Shown here one piece after another: positions 14,261 through 22,506 of a DNA stretch of 37,887 bases. Where the stretch lies: positions 66,414 to 104,300 of the forward strand of contig JAGVBK010000002.1 in assembly GCA_020059745.1 (NCBI GenBank), in the 5' to 3' direction. Origin of the DNA: Candidatus Shapirobacteria bacterium. Its GTDB lineage: Bacteria > Patescibacteriota > Microgenomatia > UM-FILTER-40-11. Each line of letters opens with the position of its first letter. Within the stretch, counting starts at the first letter, position 1. The notes under the pieces were generated by a model. The model had not been told where the DNA came from and did not search any database. It saw only the letters and a list, made by a program, of their open reading frames with translations. The position numbers were made by a program, and so were the translations under genes.

Positions 14261-15310
14261 CTACTTTCTCCTTAAATTAGTTCCACATTTAGGACATTGA
14301 AGCTTAGAGCAAGGAATACCTCTTTGGTGCTCTTCTTCATAGCCACATTTTGGGCAAACGCAAGCTCCCCCAACCCCTTTGCCTTCCGCTTCTTTAATTT
14401 CTCCGGTAAACTTTCCCCTTCTCTGCCAGCCAAACCCCCTGCCCAAAGCAGGACGGTAAAAGCCGGTTTCAACCTCATGGCTTTTAATTTGAATCGAAAC
14501 ATAATTTAAATTTTCAACTTCTTCCATCAGCTTTTTTCTTAGGTTTTCGGAAACTTCAGCTGCTTTCTCAACATTTAAAGAACTTGGCAATTCCACAACT
14601 AAATCTGCTGTAATAATCGAACCCTTTCTCTGGGTCTTTAATGAAGAAAGCTTTATTCCCTCACCGCCTACAACAGACTTTATTTTTGATTCTGTTTCTT
14701 CTCCGGCAGAAATATCAAGAAGTGAGCCGGCTGCTTCTTTGCCTACTGAAAAAGCTTCTCTAACTATATAAATTCCCATTAAAAAAGCTAAAACGCTGTC
14801 TGCGTAAGACCAGAACCTTACTAAAACTAACCCCGCCAAGATTGCCAAGGAAGAATAGACATCAATCCTTGAATGAATTCCGTCTGAAAGCAAACTAAAA
14901 GAATTCTCCTTTTTGCCGTAACTAATTTTTAATCTTGACATTATTTCATTAACTAAAGCTGAAAAAACCATCACTCCGAAGGCAAGGAAGTTGAGGCTAA
15001 TTGTCTCAGGATTTATGAGGCTTTGGTAAGCTTCATAAATAATGCCAATTCCGGCAGAAAGAACAATAACCGTAATAATTACTCCCGCCAAAACTTCAAA
15101 TTTATAGTGGCCGTAGGGATGCTCTTGGTCCGCCGGTTTTCCGGCCAGCCTTATTCCGGCGTAACTTACAATTGAAGAAAAAATATCAACCAAAGAGTCA
15201 AGACCTGAAGCTAAAATTGCGGCAGAATTTGAAAAAAACCCCACCGCTATTTTGCTTCCGGCTAAAAACACATTGGCGACAACTGCGGCAACGGCAACTT
15301 TTTCTTTCAT
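14261..15310 (-). CDS. Cation diffusion facilitator (FieF-like) fused to a C-terminal Cys-rich zinc ribbon
   Basis: A 349-residue protein. Six transmembrane helices (about 5-195) carry the transport site Asp38/Asp42 (TM2, LDSLVD) and His146/Asp150 (TM5, IHSRID). That DxxxD + HxxxD set is the FieF/YiiP type for Zn, Fe or Cd rather than the CzcD type. A cytoplasmic CDF domain follows (about 200-275). Residues about 280-349 are an extra module: an aromatic/Gly-rich stretch (GRGFGWQRRG), then Cys317, 319, 322, 334, 339 and 342 in CVCPKCGY...PCSKLQCPKCG. It is the last gene of the five-gene operon, with ATGA overlap to the ATPase gene. Direction and metal are not proven. Confidence 0.92.
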   Translation of the reverse strand: MKEKVAVAAVVANVFLAGSKIAVGFFSNSAAILASGLDSLVDIFSSIVSYAGIRLAGKPADQEHPYGHYKFEVLAGVIITVIVLSAGIGIIYEAYQSLINPETISLNFLAFGVMVFSALVNEIMSRLKISYGKKENSFSLLSDGIHSRIDVYSSLAILAGLVLVRFWSYADSVLAFLMGIYIVREAFSVGKEAAGSLLDISAGEETESKIKSVVGGEGIKLSSLKTQRKGSIITADLVVELPSSLNVEKAAEVSENLRKKLMEEVENLNYVSIQIKSHEVETGFYRPALGRGFGWQRRGKFTGEIKEAEGKGVGGACVCPKCGYEEEHQRGIPCSKLQCPKCGTNLRRK

Positions 15311-16203
15311 AACCTGTCCACTTCTATTTTATCAATAATTTCGCAAAACAGTTTTTTATAGTTCGGGTTTATTTCCTTTATTGGCTTTTGTTTTATCGTT
15401 GATTCCAAGAAATCCTTTCGATATGGGATTTTTCCGATTATGGGGATTTTCTTCTCCTCTGCAAACACTTCAATTTCCTTCAAAAAGCTCTCAGCCAAAT
15501 CGCATTTATTAATTACAATTCCACGCTCAATCTTAAAGTGTTCTGCTAGATAAAGAACCCTTTTCAAATCAAAAAGCGCCGAAGGCGTCGGCTCTGTAAC
15601 TGCTACAATATAGTCGGTTCCCACTAAAGAAGCGATTACCGGGCAACCCACCCCAGGAGAAGAATCAATCACCATAACTTCTGCTCCCGCTTTTTTATTA
15701 AGCTCATCTGCCCGCTTTCTCACTTCGCTTACAACTTCACCTGAAGCTAGCTCTCCCAGTTTCAGCTCACCTGAAACCAGGTTAACGCCATAATTTTTAC
15801 CACTGTAAATAGTTCCGATTTCCTTTTTGTCGGCAGAAATCGCACCCCAGGGGCAAGCCACCTGGCAGGCCATACAGCCAAGACAGGATTCTTTTACAAA
15901 AGCAGGAAATCTGCCTTTAACAAAAACAATCGCTTCCTGCTTGCAAGCCAGGGCGCACCTTCCGCATTTTACGCATTTGCTGAAATCCCATTTAGGAATG
16001 GCCTGGTAAACATCTGATATTTTTTCCCTCTCAACCGAAAGAAGCAAGTGGTCATTAGGGCACTCGGCATCAGCATCTACCAACATGGTTTTTTTTCTTT
16101 CCGCCAATTCCACCGCCAATGAAGTAGCTACCATAGATTTGCCTACTCCACCCTTGCCGCCGGTAACCGCGATTTTTAAAGTCCTTTTTGTTTCAGTTTT
16201 CAT
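15307..16203 (-). CDS. MinD-superfamily ATPase with inserted 2x[4Fe-4S] ferredoxin domain
   Basis: A 298-residue P-loop ATPase. The deviant Walker A is GGKGGVGKS (15-23). A ferredoxin-like insert (about 70-125) holds two CxxCxxCxxxC motifs: Cys77, 80, 83, 87 and Cys107, 110, 113, 117. The ATPase core resumes with VMVIDSSPGVGCPV and ends with the INKCDL segment. Relatives accompany NifX/ORP-family proteins, for example in the Desulfovibrio orp locus, and are related to Mrp/NBP35 Fe-S carriers. It probably drives cluster or metal transfer or assembly of the complex. The start ATG overlaps the upstream stop as TAATG, and its own stop overlaps the CDF start (ATGA). Confidence 0.93.
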   Translation of the reverse strand: MKTETKRTLKIAVTGGKGGVGKSMVATSLAVELAERKKTMLVDADAECPNDHLLLSVEREKISDVYQAIPKWDFSKCVKCGRCALACKQEAIVFVKGRFPAFVKESCLGCMACQVACPWGAISADKKEIGTIYSGKNYGVNLVSGELKLGELASGEVVSEVRKRADELNKKAGAEVMVIDSSPGVGCPVIASLVGTDYIVAVTEPTPSALFDLKRVLYLAEHFKIERGIVINKCDLAESFLKEIEVFAEEKKIPIIGKIPYRKDFLESTIKQKPIKEINPNYKKLFCEIIDKIEVDRL

Positions 16204-16562
16204 TATTCATGCTCCTTACAGACATTGCCGGCACTTGCTTTCATAGCTTTTTTCTCCTTCCACTGGATAAAAAGCTCATCAACGGTTTCCGCTTTGCCCA
16301 AATAAACCTCAATCCCAAGCTTTTGACATAAATTAAGGGCACTGGGGCCAAGTTCAAGACATAACAAAATATCAGCTCCATGCTTTTTCATTAAATAAGG
16401 AGGAAGATCGGTTCCCCCTAAATGTTGGCTGGAGTTTTCAATTATTTCAAGAACTTTTCCGTCTTCGTTAAGGAAAGTATAAGTTAAACAGCGACCAAAA
16501 TGATCGGCTACTTTGCCTTTAAACCCGTTTTTGTCTAGGGTGGGAATGGCGATTTTTTTCAT
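16203..16562 (-). CDS. NifX/ORP-family metallocluster-binding protein (second copy)
   Basis: A 119-residue protein of the dinitrogenase iron-molybdenum cofactor family: MKKIAIPTLDKNG, KVADHFGRCLTYTFLNEDGKV, and PPYLMKKHGADILLCLELGPSALNLCQKLGIEVYLGKAETVDE. The family fold is an RNase H-like single domain that holds FeMo-co, its precursors, or a Mo-Cu cluster in orange protein. The C-terminus has a free CKEHE that could bind metal. A GTG at 16577 would overlap the previous stop (GTGA), but the family start MKKIAIP favours the ATG at 16562. It sits between a paralogue and the ferredoxin-ATPase. Confidence 0.88.
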   Translation of the reverse strand: MKKIAIPTLDKNGFKGKVADHFGRCLTYTFLNEDGKVLEIIENSSQHLGGTDLPPYLMKKHGADILLCLELGPSALNLCQKLGIEVYLGKAETVDELFIQWKEKKAMKASAGNVCKEHE

Positions 16563-16573
16563 TCTTCGACTAG

Positions 16574-16891
16574 TCACTCTATTACCTCGGAAATCGCTTT
16601 CTTTATTTTTCCCTTCTTAAGAAAAATTTTTACCCTAAACTGCTCAAGCACTCCCTCTGCTCTTGGACCCACTGCTCCGCTAATGACTGCTTCCGCTCCT
16701 TTGTCTACAACGGTCTTTGCCGCGGCAACTCCTGCTCCACCGGCTTGATCAACACTATCGTTTTCAACAACTTCAAACCCTTTAACTTCACCGTTTTCAG
16801 TCGTTACAATTAAAAAATAGGGGCTCCTTCCAAAGACTTCTGATATTTCTCCCTCTAAATCTTTTTCTGCTGAACTTATGGCTATCTTCAC
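16574..16891 (-). CDS. NifX/ORP-family metallocluster-binding protein (first copy)
   Basis: A 105-residue protein: MKIAISSAEKDLEGEISEVFGRSPYFLIV, then the signature AGGAGVAAAKTVVDKGAEAVISGAVGPRAEGVLEQFRVKIF. It is the same single-domain family as the following gene but clearly divergent, so two different subunits are likely. It has no His or Cys, unlike its paralogue, so any cluster would need other ligands or shared binding. Start is a GTG sharing its first G with the upstream TAG stop; GGAGGTGAT inside the end of the upstream gene serves as ribosome binding site. Confidence 0.88.
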   Translation of the reverse strand: MKIAISSAEKDLEGEISEVFGRSPYFLIVTTENGEVKGFEVVENDSVDQAGGAGVAAAKTVVDKGAEAVISGAVGPRAEGVLEQFRVKIFLKKGKIKKAISEVIE

Positions 16892-18045
16892 TACTTATCA
16901 CCTCCAATATCTTTCAATATCTCTTTCTTTATTTCTTCGTTAAACCCGCTGTAGGCTTTATTGTTTAGGAAAATTATCGGATAATAACCAAAGCTTTCGG
17001 AAACTCCCTGGCTCTTTGGGAATTTACTTTTATAGCTTTCAAGGGTCTCGTAAAATTTTTCCTCTGTATCCAGGTGTTGCTCAACCGGAAAGTCAAGAGT
17101 CTTCGCAAATTCAATAAACTCAAGACACATCGGCCCCTTGCCATTATGAAAAACAGTGATACTTTCTTTTGTCTTCAAATCAGGAATCAGCTCAAGCTCT
17201 TCAAGAGGTACCGCCGGTTTGGGTACCACATATTTAACTTCAGTGTTATAGGGAATTTCCGAGTACGGCATTTTTAATTCCTCAGCCCTGCCAACCCATG
17301 AGTCAAAATTCCTCCACTGCACTTTTTCCGAGACTAGCGCAGAAGCATAAGCATCCCACCAGCCTTTCCTTGTGCCACCGATATAGACATGGGAAACAAG
17401 AACTAAATCGCGCGGTTTTTCATTAAAGCTGTCGTCAAGAACCTTCTTAAAATCATCTGCCGTGGAACCTCTCTGGAATAAACTGGCATCACAAAGCGAA
17501 CCCGAACCCATATCTTCAAAAACAAGGTTCGAGACCGAAATAAGTTTGGTTTTATATTCTTCCGGAGAATAAATAGCCGCTTTTATACCCGACCCTCTTG
17601 CCAATATATAAGGAATACCCAAAGCGTCAGCTGCTTTAAGTGTGTTTTCGTCGTAAGCAAAATATTTTGAACTGAAAATCTTAATCGGCTTGCCGGTTAT
17701 TTTCTCTGCATATTCTTTATATTCTTTCATAATTTTATATTGCTCTTCATAAGGCATTTCCCAAAAAGGCGCTTCTCCATAGCCGGTAGCAATTTCATAT
17801 CCTTTATCCGCCAGCTTCTTAAAATAATCAGGGTACTTTTCTAAAACCGACCTTTCCGGCTTGATAATCGCTTTAAGCCCTTTGGCATCAAGCTCTTTCT
17901 CCCACACATAGTAACCGCTAATGTCGCCCGTATTTTCGGACAAAAGAATCACCCCGTTTGTTTTTTTTGTTACCCTTGAAGAATAAAAATATATCCCTAA
18001 AAAAGATAAGAGAAGCACAAATAAAATTAAAAGCCCCTTTTTCAT
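16891..18045 (-). CDS. Membrane-anchored degenerate NodB-like protein with C-terminal thioredoxin-like domain
   Basis: A 384-residue protein, first gene of the operon. Residues about 3-22 form an anchor. Residues about 30-250 resemble a polysaccharide deacetylase (NodB) barrel: KLADKGYEIATGYG, and KYFAYDENTLKAADALGIPYI, which matches the late NodB motif. The catalytic TFDD and HxxxH motifs are missing, so deacetylase activity is unlikely. The last 90 residues (ESITVFHNGKGPMCLEFIEFAKTL onward, with YYPIIFLNNKAYSG) look like a thioredoxin/glutaredoxin fold with one Cys instead of CxxC. The frame extends to a TTG at 18054; the ATG at 18045 is preferred. It probably works outside the membrane as the partner of the CDF transporter. 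Confidence 0.7.
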   Translation of the reverse strand: MKKGLLILFVLLLSFLGIYFYSSRVTKKTNGVILLSENTGDISGYYVWEKELDAKGLKAIIKPERSVLEKYPDYFKKLADKGYEIATGYGEAPFWEMPYEEQYKIMKEYKEYAEKITGKPIKIFSSKYFAYDENTLKAADALGIPYILARGSGIKAAIYSPEEYKTKLISVSNLVFEDMGSGSLCDASLFQRGSTADDFKKVLDDSFNEKPRDLVLVSHVYIGGTRKGWWDAYASALVSEKVQWRNFDSWVGRAEELKMPYSEIPYNTEVKYVVPKPAVPLEELELIPDLKTKESITVFHNGKGPMCLEFIEFAKTLDFPVEQHLDTEEKFYETLESYKSKFPKSQGVSESFGYYPIIFLNNKAYSGFNEEIKKEILKDIGGDK

Positions 18046-18072
18046 CTTAATCAACCATTAGAATATATATTC

Positions 18073-18100
18073 ATAATAGCTCGATGGAAAAAATTGTCAA
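18073..18100 (-). promoter_or_regulatory. Promoter of the five-gene NifX/ferredoxin-ATPase/CDF operon
   Basis: Minus strand TTGACA (18100-18095), 16-nt spacer, TATTAT (18078-18073). It is the only convincing promoter seen for the unit; the leader is about 20 nt. Confidence 0.7.
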
Positions 18101-18116
18101 GGAGTGTCTGCTTTGG

Positions 18117-19598
18117 TTAAATTTTAGAAACTCGATGGAGCAATTCATCTGACCAAAAAACCATCCGGCCCTCAGGCATTAAAAAAGCTTTATCGGGTTT
18201 TAGCTCAGAGATAAATTCTTCTGTATGACTTACAACAATCATTGTTCCTTTGTATTCTTTTAAGGCGTCTAATATTATTCTTTGCGACATGACATCAAGG
18301 TAAGTTGTCGGCTCATCCAAAATCAAAAGGTTGTAATCTTTGCTTGTCAGTAAAGCGATAGCAAGCCTTGTTTTTTCTCCTCCTGATAAAGTAGCCACTT
18401 TTTGAAAAACCTTTTCTCCTAAAAAGTTAAATCTGCCCAAAAAAGAACGGGCCTGGGTAGAAGGCAGACTGCTTTCGTCGATAAGACTATCTAAAAGAGT
18501 CTTTTTTAAATCAAAACTGACAAATTCCTGGGAATAATAACCGATTTTTAGATTTATGTCCCTTTTAACCTCGCCACTGTCCGGCTCCAGAATTCCGTTC
18601 AGTACTTTAATTAAAGTGCTTTTGCCGCTCCCGTTCGGACCCAAAAAAGCAATCCTCTCACCCCTAATAATGGAAAAATTTAAGTCTTTAAAAACCTTTA
18701 AGTGGTTGAAAGATTTGCTTATGGAAAATGCCTTAAGAGGAAGCTCTCCCACTTTTGAGGGTTCGGGCAAGGTAAACTTAATCTGTCTAATTTCAGAAGG
18801 AGTCTCGGGCAGCCCTTGCTTAAGCCTCTCCACTCTTCTTTGAAGAATAACCCGCTGGTGCACTCCTTTTTTTGATTTATTTTTAAAAAGCCTGATTACC
18901 CCCGCCTCCATTCTTTTAATTTGTTTCTGTTGTACCAATAAATGCCTTTGGGCTAAATCTTCTTTTTCTTTTTTTAATTTTAAAAATTTAGAGTAATTAC
19001 CTTTGTATTCTTCTATTTTTTTAGTGTTTTGGTTAATATAAAGAACCCTGTTTATTGCTTCATCCATTAAAGAAATGTCGTGGGAAATAAGTATCAGTGT
19101 TTTGTTGTAGCGGCTTAAAAAATCCATCACCCACCTTTTCCCTTCAATATCCATAAAATTGGTAGGTTCGTCCAAAAGCAACAAGTCCGGCTCGGTAAGT
19201 AGAGCCCGGCAAAGCGCCAGCTTTGTTTTCTGCCCACCGCTTAGAACCTTGGGATTATCGCTTAAGTCCAAGTCCCCCAATTCCAATCCCGAAAGCATTT
19301 TTTTAAGTTGAAAATCCTCGTTTTTATGTTTAGGGTCGAGATAGTTTCGGATAAAGTTTGCTTCCTCCATTTCCAAATCTCTTTTTATTTCTTGGGGAAC
19401 AAAGCCAATTTCGCCCAAAACTTCAATATCTCCGGTAATCGGCAGCTCTTTTTTCAAAAGCAAATTGAAAAGAGTGGTCTTGCCGACCCCGTTTGCACCC
19501 ACTAAAGCGACCTTCTGCCCTGAACCCACGCTAAATTCCGCTTCATCAAAAAGCGTTTTATCTGCAAAACCGAATGATAGGTTTCTGACTTTAATCAT
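18117..19598 (-). CDS. ABC-F family ATPase
   Basis: A 493-residue soluble protein with two ABC cassettes and no membrane segments. Cassette 1: Walker A GANGVGKTT (34-42), signature LSGGQKTKLALCRAL, Walker B LLLLDEPTNFMD. The charged linker (about 215-285, KKEKEDLAQRHLLVQQKQIKRM) corresponds to the P-site tRNA interaction motif. Cassette 2: GPNGSGKST, LSGGEKTRLAIALL, LLILDEPTTYLD. ABC-F proteins act on ribosomes, as translation factors (EttA-like) or in antibiotic protection; which applies here cannot be told. It is divergent from the DUF167 gene. Confidence 0.93.
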   Translation of the reverse strand: MIKVRNLSFGFADKTLFDEAEFSVGSGQKVALVGANGVGKTTLFNLLLKKELPITGDIEVLGEIGFVPQEIKRDLEMEEANFIRNYLDPKHKNEDFQLKKMLSGLELGDLDLSDNPKVLSGGQKTKLALCRALLTEPDLLLLDEPTNFMDIEGKRWVMDFLSRYNKTLILISHDISLMDEAINRVLYINQNTKKIEEYKGNYSKFLKLKKEKEDLAQRHLLVQQKQIKRMEAGVIRLFKNKSKKGVHQRVILQRRVERLKQGLPETPSEIRQIKFTLPEPSKVGELPLKAFSISKSFNHLKVFKDLNFSIIRGERIAFLGPNGSGKSTLIKVLNGILEPDSGEVKRDINLKIGYYSQEFVSFDLKKTLLDSLIDESSLPSTQARSFLGRFNFLGEKVFQKVATLSGGEKTRLAIALLTSKDYNLLILDEPTTYLDVMSQRIILDALKEYKGTMIVVSHTEEFISELKPDKAFLMPEGRMVFWSDELLHRVSKI

Positions 19599-19640
19599 TT
19601 GTAATCAAAAGGGGTCTTAAACTATATGAGTATATCATTT

Positions 19641-19649
19641 TGCTATAAT
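19641..19649 (+). promoter_or_regulatory. Extended -10 promoter of the DUF167 gene, leaderless
   Basis: TGCTATAAT (19641-19649), a perfect extended -10. It ends 6 nt before the GTG at 19656, where transcription should start. Confidence 0.7.
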
Positions 19650-19655
19650 TTCTTT

Positions 19656-19874
19656 GTGAAGGTAGCTATTATCACCCACCCAAATTCAAAAAAGCCCAGA
19701 ACAGAAAAAGACCTCTTGGGAAGCTTGCATGTTTATGTATCAGAACCCCCTCTTGAAGGAAAAGCCAACCAGGCAGTAATCAAATCTTTAGCCGAGTATT
19801 TTAAAGTCAAAAAAAATCAGGTAAGGTTGCTTTCCGGAGAAAAGTCAAAAAACAAAATTGTAGAAATCGAATAA
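19656..19874 (+). CDS. DUF167/YggU-family protein
   Basis: A 72-residue protein beginning VKVAIITHPNSKKPR (GTG start). The core LHVYVSEPPLEGKANQAVIKSLAEYFKVKKNQVRLLSGEKSKNKIVEI matches DUF167 well: the PPxxGKAN and LxSGxxSxxK motifs. Function is unknown; a small alpha/beta cytoplasmic protein. The frame also opens at an ATG at 19626, but that would place the TATAAT box inside the gene and add a non-family tail, so 19656 is chosen. The mRNA would be leaderless with GTG first. It converges with the antiporter gene 12 nt downstream. Confidence 0.88.
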   Translation: MKVAIITHPNSKKPRTEKDLLGSLHVYVSEPPLEGKANQAVIKSLAEYFKVKKNQVRLLSGEKSKNKIVEIE

Positions 19875-19886
19875 TTTATATTTTCT

Positions 19887-21575
19887 TTACACTAGCTCGT
19901 ATTTTCGACCCAAATATAAAAGATGCTTTTCCTTTTCCTCTTTAAAAGCAGAGGTGTCTGTTCCCAAACGGCCAATTAAGCTAGCGGCATATTGCGCCCC
20001 AAGGTAATGAGGCATAACAACATAAGAAGCACCTGCCCCATAAAGCTCTTCTGCTTCCTTAACATCATGGGAAATCACAATTACAATCGCCTTTGGATTA
20101 ACCTCTTTAATTTTCTTTGTTAAAAGCAGGTTTGTCTCAAAATCAGGAATAGTGGAAACACTTAGCTTTATCTGGCTTAAACCCAAATCCTCCAGAAACT
20201 CAACATCAGAAGCATCGCCAAAACGATAAGGAAGAGCTTCGTCTTCAAGCTTTTTAATTGAAGCGGGGTTAAAATCAACCACTAAAAACTTTTTTTCAAG
20301 TTTGTTAAAAACAGAGACAAAATCCCGCCCTACCCGATCATAGCCAAATAAAACTAGTTCAAAAAACTCATCCCCGGCTCCGGTTTTTTCCCTACTGTTC
20401 TTTTTAAGCTCTAAAATTTTTAAAGCTTTTTCCACTTTGGGATAAATTTTATCTGAATAAAGAATAAAGTAAGTGGAACCGGTAATTGTAATCAAACCAA
20501 CCAAAGTTACCAGGGAAAGCACTTCCCGAGAAAGATGGCCAACCGAAAAGCCTAAGGTGGCTAAAATTAAGGAAAACTCGCTTATCTGCGCTACTGTTAA
20601 ACCAGCCATAAAACCGGTTCTTCTTTTAAAGCCAAGTAAATTCATAAGCACTATCACAATTACCGGGTTACCCACCAAGACAAACAAAGAAAGCACCACT
20701 GCCGGTAAAAGTAGTTGTGAGAAATTTTGAAGCACCATTTGCGAACCTAAAAGGATAAAGAAAAGGACAATAAAAAAGTCGCGCAAGGGCTTCATTCTTG
20801 AGCCGATTTCCGGAGCAAAGGGTGTTAGAGAAAGGGCTACTCCAGCAATCAGAGCACCAATTTCTACAGAAAAGCCAAGGCGATGAAAAAGAGAGGAAAG
20901 CCCCAACCCCCAAGCTAGGGAAAAAAGAAACAAAAGTTCCTGGAAAGAGGCAAGCTTAACCGAAAGACGGGGCATAATATAGGTGCTTATAAGATACAAC
21001 AACAAAAATAATCCAATCCCCTTTAAAAGAAAAGTAAGAATCAAAACTAAAAGATCAGTACTGCTTCCTTTAGCAAAAGAGGAAATTAAAAGCAAAATAA
21101 TGGTGGCTACAATATCCTGAACCAGCAAAAAGCCAATTGAGATTTTGCCGTATAGCTTGTGTAAATCTCCCCTGTCGGAAAGAAGTTTAAGAATAATAAT
21201 GGTGCTGCTGAAAGTTAAAGCAATAGCCACATAAAGAGCGGCAATCCTGTCAATACCAAGAACTATGGCAATAACAAAACCGACAGCAGAAGTAAAAATT
21301 ACCTGGCCAAGCCCGGTAATTAAAGAAACCTTCCCTACCTCTCTTATTACTTTAGGGCTTAGGTTTAAGCCAACAATAAAAAGCAAAATTGTAATGCCGA
21401 TTTTAGAAAAAAGTTCAATGTGTTCCCGAGAATGGAGAATGTTTAGAAAATAAGGGCCGCTTAAAATTCCGGCCAGGATATAACCCACAATCAAAGGTTG
21501 CCTCAAAAGCCTCATTATAACGGCAAAAAGGGCAGCAACTAAAACAATAACTGTCAGTTCGATAAAAATATCCAT
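19887..21575 (-). CDS. Kef/CPA2-type cation:proton antiporter with TrkA-N domain
   Basis: A 562-residue protein. About twelve transmembrane helices (1-385) form a Na+/H+ exchanger-type domain: LRQPLIVGYILAGILSGP and GIDRIAALYVAIALTFSSTIIILKLL are characteristic of CPA2. The cytoplasmic RCK/TrkA-N Rossmann domain (about 410-530) has LVLFGYDRVGRDFV and VVDFNP and would bind NAD(H) or another nucleotide as a gate. It probably exchanges K+ or Na+ for protons. The longer reading to 21647 adds a non-hydrophobic stretch; the ATG at 21575 fits the family and the promoter, giving a leaderless mRNA. Confidence 0.94.
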   Translation of the reverse strand: MDIFIELTVIVLVAALFAVIMRLLRQPLIVGYILAGILSGPYFLNILHSREHIELFSKIGITILLFIVGLNLSPKVIREVGKVSLITGLGQVIFTSAVGFVIAIVLGIDRIAALYVAIALTFSSTIIILKLLSDRGDLHKLYGKISIGFLLVQDIVATIILLLISSFAKGSSTDLLVLILTFLLKGIGLFLLLYLISTYIMPRLSVKLASFQELLFLFSLAWGLGLSSLFHRLGFSVEIGALIAGVALSLTPFAPEIGSRMKPLRDFFIVLFFILLGSQMVLQNFSQLLLPAVVLSLFVLVGNPVIVIVLMNLLGFKRRTGFMAGLTVAQISEFSLILATLGFSVGHLSREVLSLVTLVGLITITGSTYFILYSDKIYPKVEKALKILELKKNSREKTGAGDEFFELVLFGYDRVGRDFVSVFNKLEKKFLVVDFNPASIKKLEDEALPYRFGDASDVEFLEDLGLSQIKLSVSTIPDFETNLLLTKKIKEVNPKAIVIVISHDVKEAEELYGAGASYVVMPHYLGAQYAASLIGRLGTDTSAFKEEKEKHLLYLGRKYELV

Positions 21576-21581
21576 ATCAAA

Positions 21582-21610
21582 ACAGTAGGGTTTTTCTTTT
21601 TTTCTGTCAA
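21582..21610 (-). promoter_or_regulatory. Promoter of the Kef-type antiporter gene, leaderless
   Basis: Minus strand TTGACA (21610-21605), exactly 17 nt, TACTGT (21587-21582). Only 6 nt remain to the ATG at 21575. Confidence 0.7.
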
Positions 21611-21692
21611 GAGGTTGGCAAGTTTTACCTGTCCAAACATTTACCAAAGTCTTACTTTTTATTAATCCTTTAATCCTAAAATCTCAATCATT

Positions 21693-22475
21693 ATGAAAGT
21701 TAAAATATTAGTTATCACTCTCTTTTTGACCTTGCTAACAACTTTTAGACCGGTTCTTCCCCACGCTACAATATCAAATCTTTCGGCAGTTACCCAGGAA
21801 GAGCAAATAATCATAAGCACTGTTGAACAAGTTAGACCTTCAGTTGTTACCATCAGAATTACTTTAAACGAAAGAAACTCTCCTGCTTCACTTTTTGAGA
21901 GGATAAAGGTAATACTAGGACTTACCCCAAGACAAGCTCAAACTGCGAGAAATATCGGTTCGGGAATTGTCGTTGATGAAAACGGCACCATTCTCACCAA
22001 CTATCATGTGGTAGAAAATAAGCAGGCCCAGTATTCAATTATCACTTTGGATAATCGGGAATTTCCAGTAAGAAGCGCTATCTATAACGAACCGGAAGAA
22101 CTGGCAATCCTGGCAACTGAGGCCGACAACCTTATTCCCGCCAGGCTGGGAAACTCAAGAAACCTTCGTGTCGGCCAAAAAACAATTGCTATAGGAACTG
22201 CTTTGGGGACTTTACCAAACACAGTGACAACAGGAGTTATCTCAGGATTAGGAAGAAACATTGATATAGGCGGTTCAAGAACGCGAGAAGACAATAGCCT
22301 TGAAAATCTTATCCAAACCAGTTCTGCTATAAATTTCGGTAATTCAGGTGGAGCGCTTTTCAACACTGACGGCGAAGTAATCGGCATTAATACCGCTGTC
22401 GCTGTTAATACAGAAAATATTGGTTTTGCCATTCCCATTAACCGAGCAAGAAGCTTTCTTTCTGATATTCAATAA
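21693..22475 (+). CDS. HtrA-like trypsin-fold protease without PDZ domain, Glu at the catalytic Asp position
   Basis: A 260-residue exported protein: hydrophobic N-terminus (about 3-25), then a trypsin-like domain to the end with no PDZ. His105 is in TNYHVV and Ser218 in NFGNSGGAL. The position of the catalytic Asp reads EPEELAIL (Glu136), where HtrA proteins have NDLAIL; the Asp of TDAAINPGNSGG is also Ser here (TSSAINFGNSGG). The paralogue at 8240-9406 has the intact triad. Activity may be reduced or altered, or the protein may bind rather than cut. The second half (GVISGLG, IGFAIPINRA) is strongly HtrA-like. Confidence 0.9.
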   Translation: MKVKILVITLFLTLLTTFRPVLPHATISNLSAVTQEEQIIISTVEQVRPSVVTIRITLNERNSPASLFERIKVILGLTPRQAQTARNIGSGIVVDENGTILTNYHVVENKQAQYSIITLDNREFPVRSAIYNEPEELAILATEADNLIPARLGNSRNLRVGQKTIAIGTALGTLPNTVTTGVISGLGRNIDIGGSRTREDNSLENLIQTSSAINFGNSGGALFNTDGEVIGINTAVAVNTENIGFAIPINRARSFLSDIQ

Positions 22476-22506
22476 ACATTCTCTCAAAAAATTGCCTCTC
22501 TTGAAG

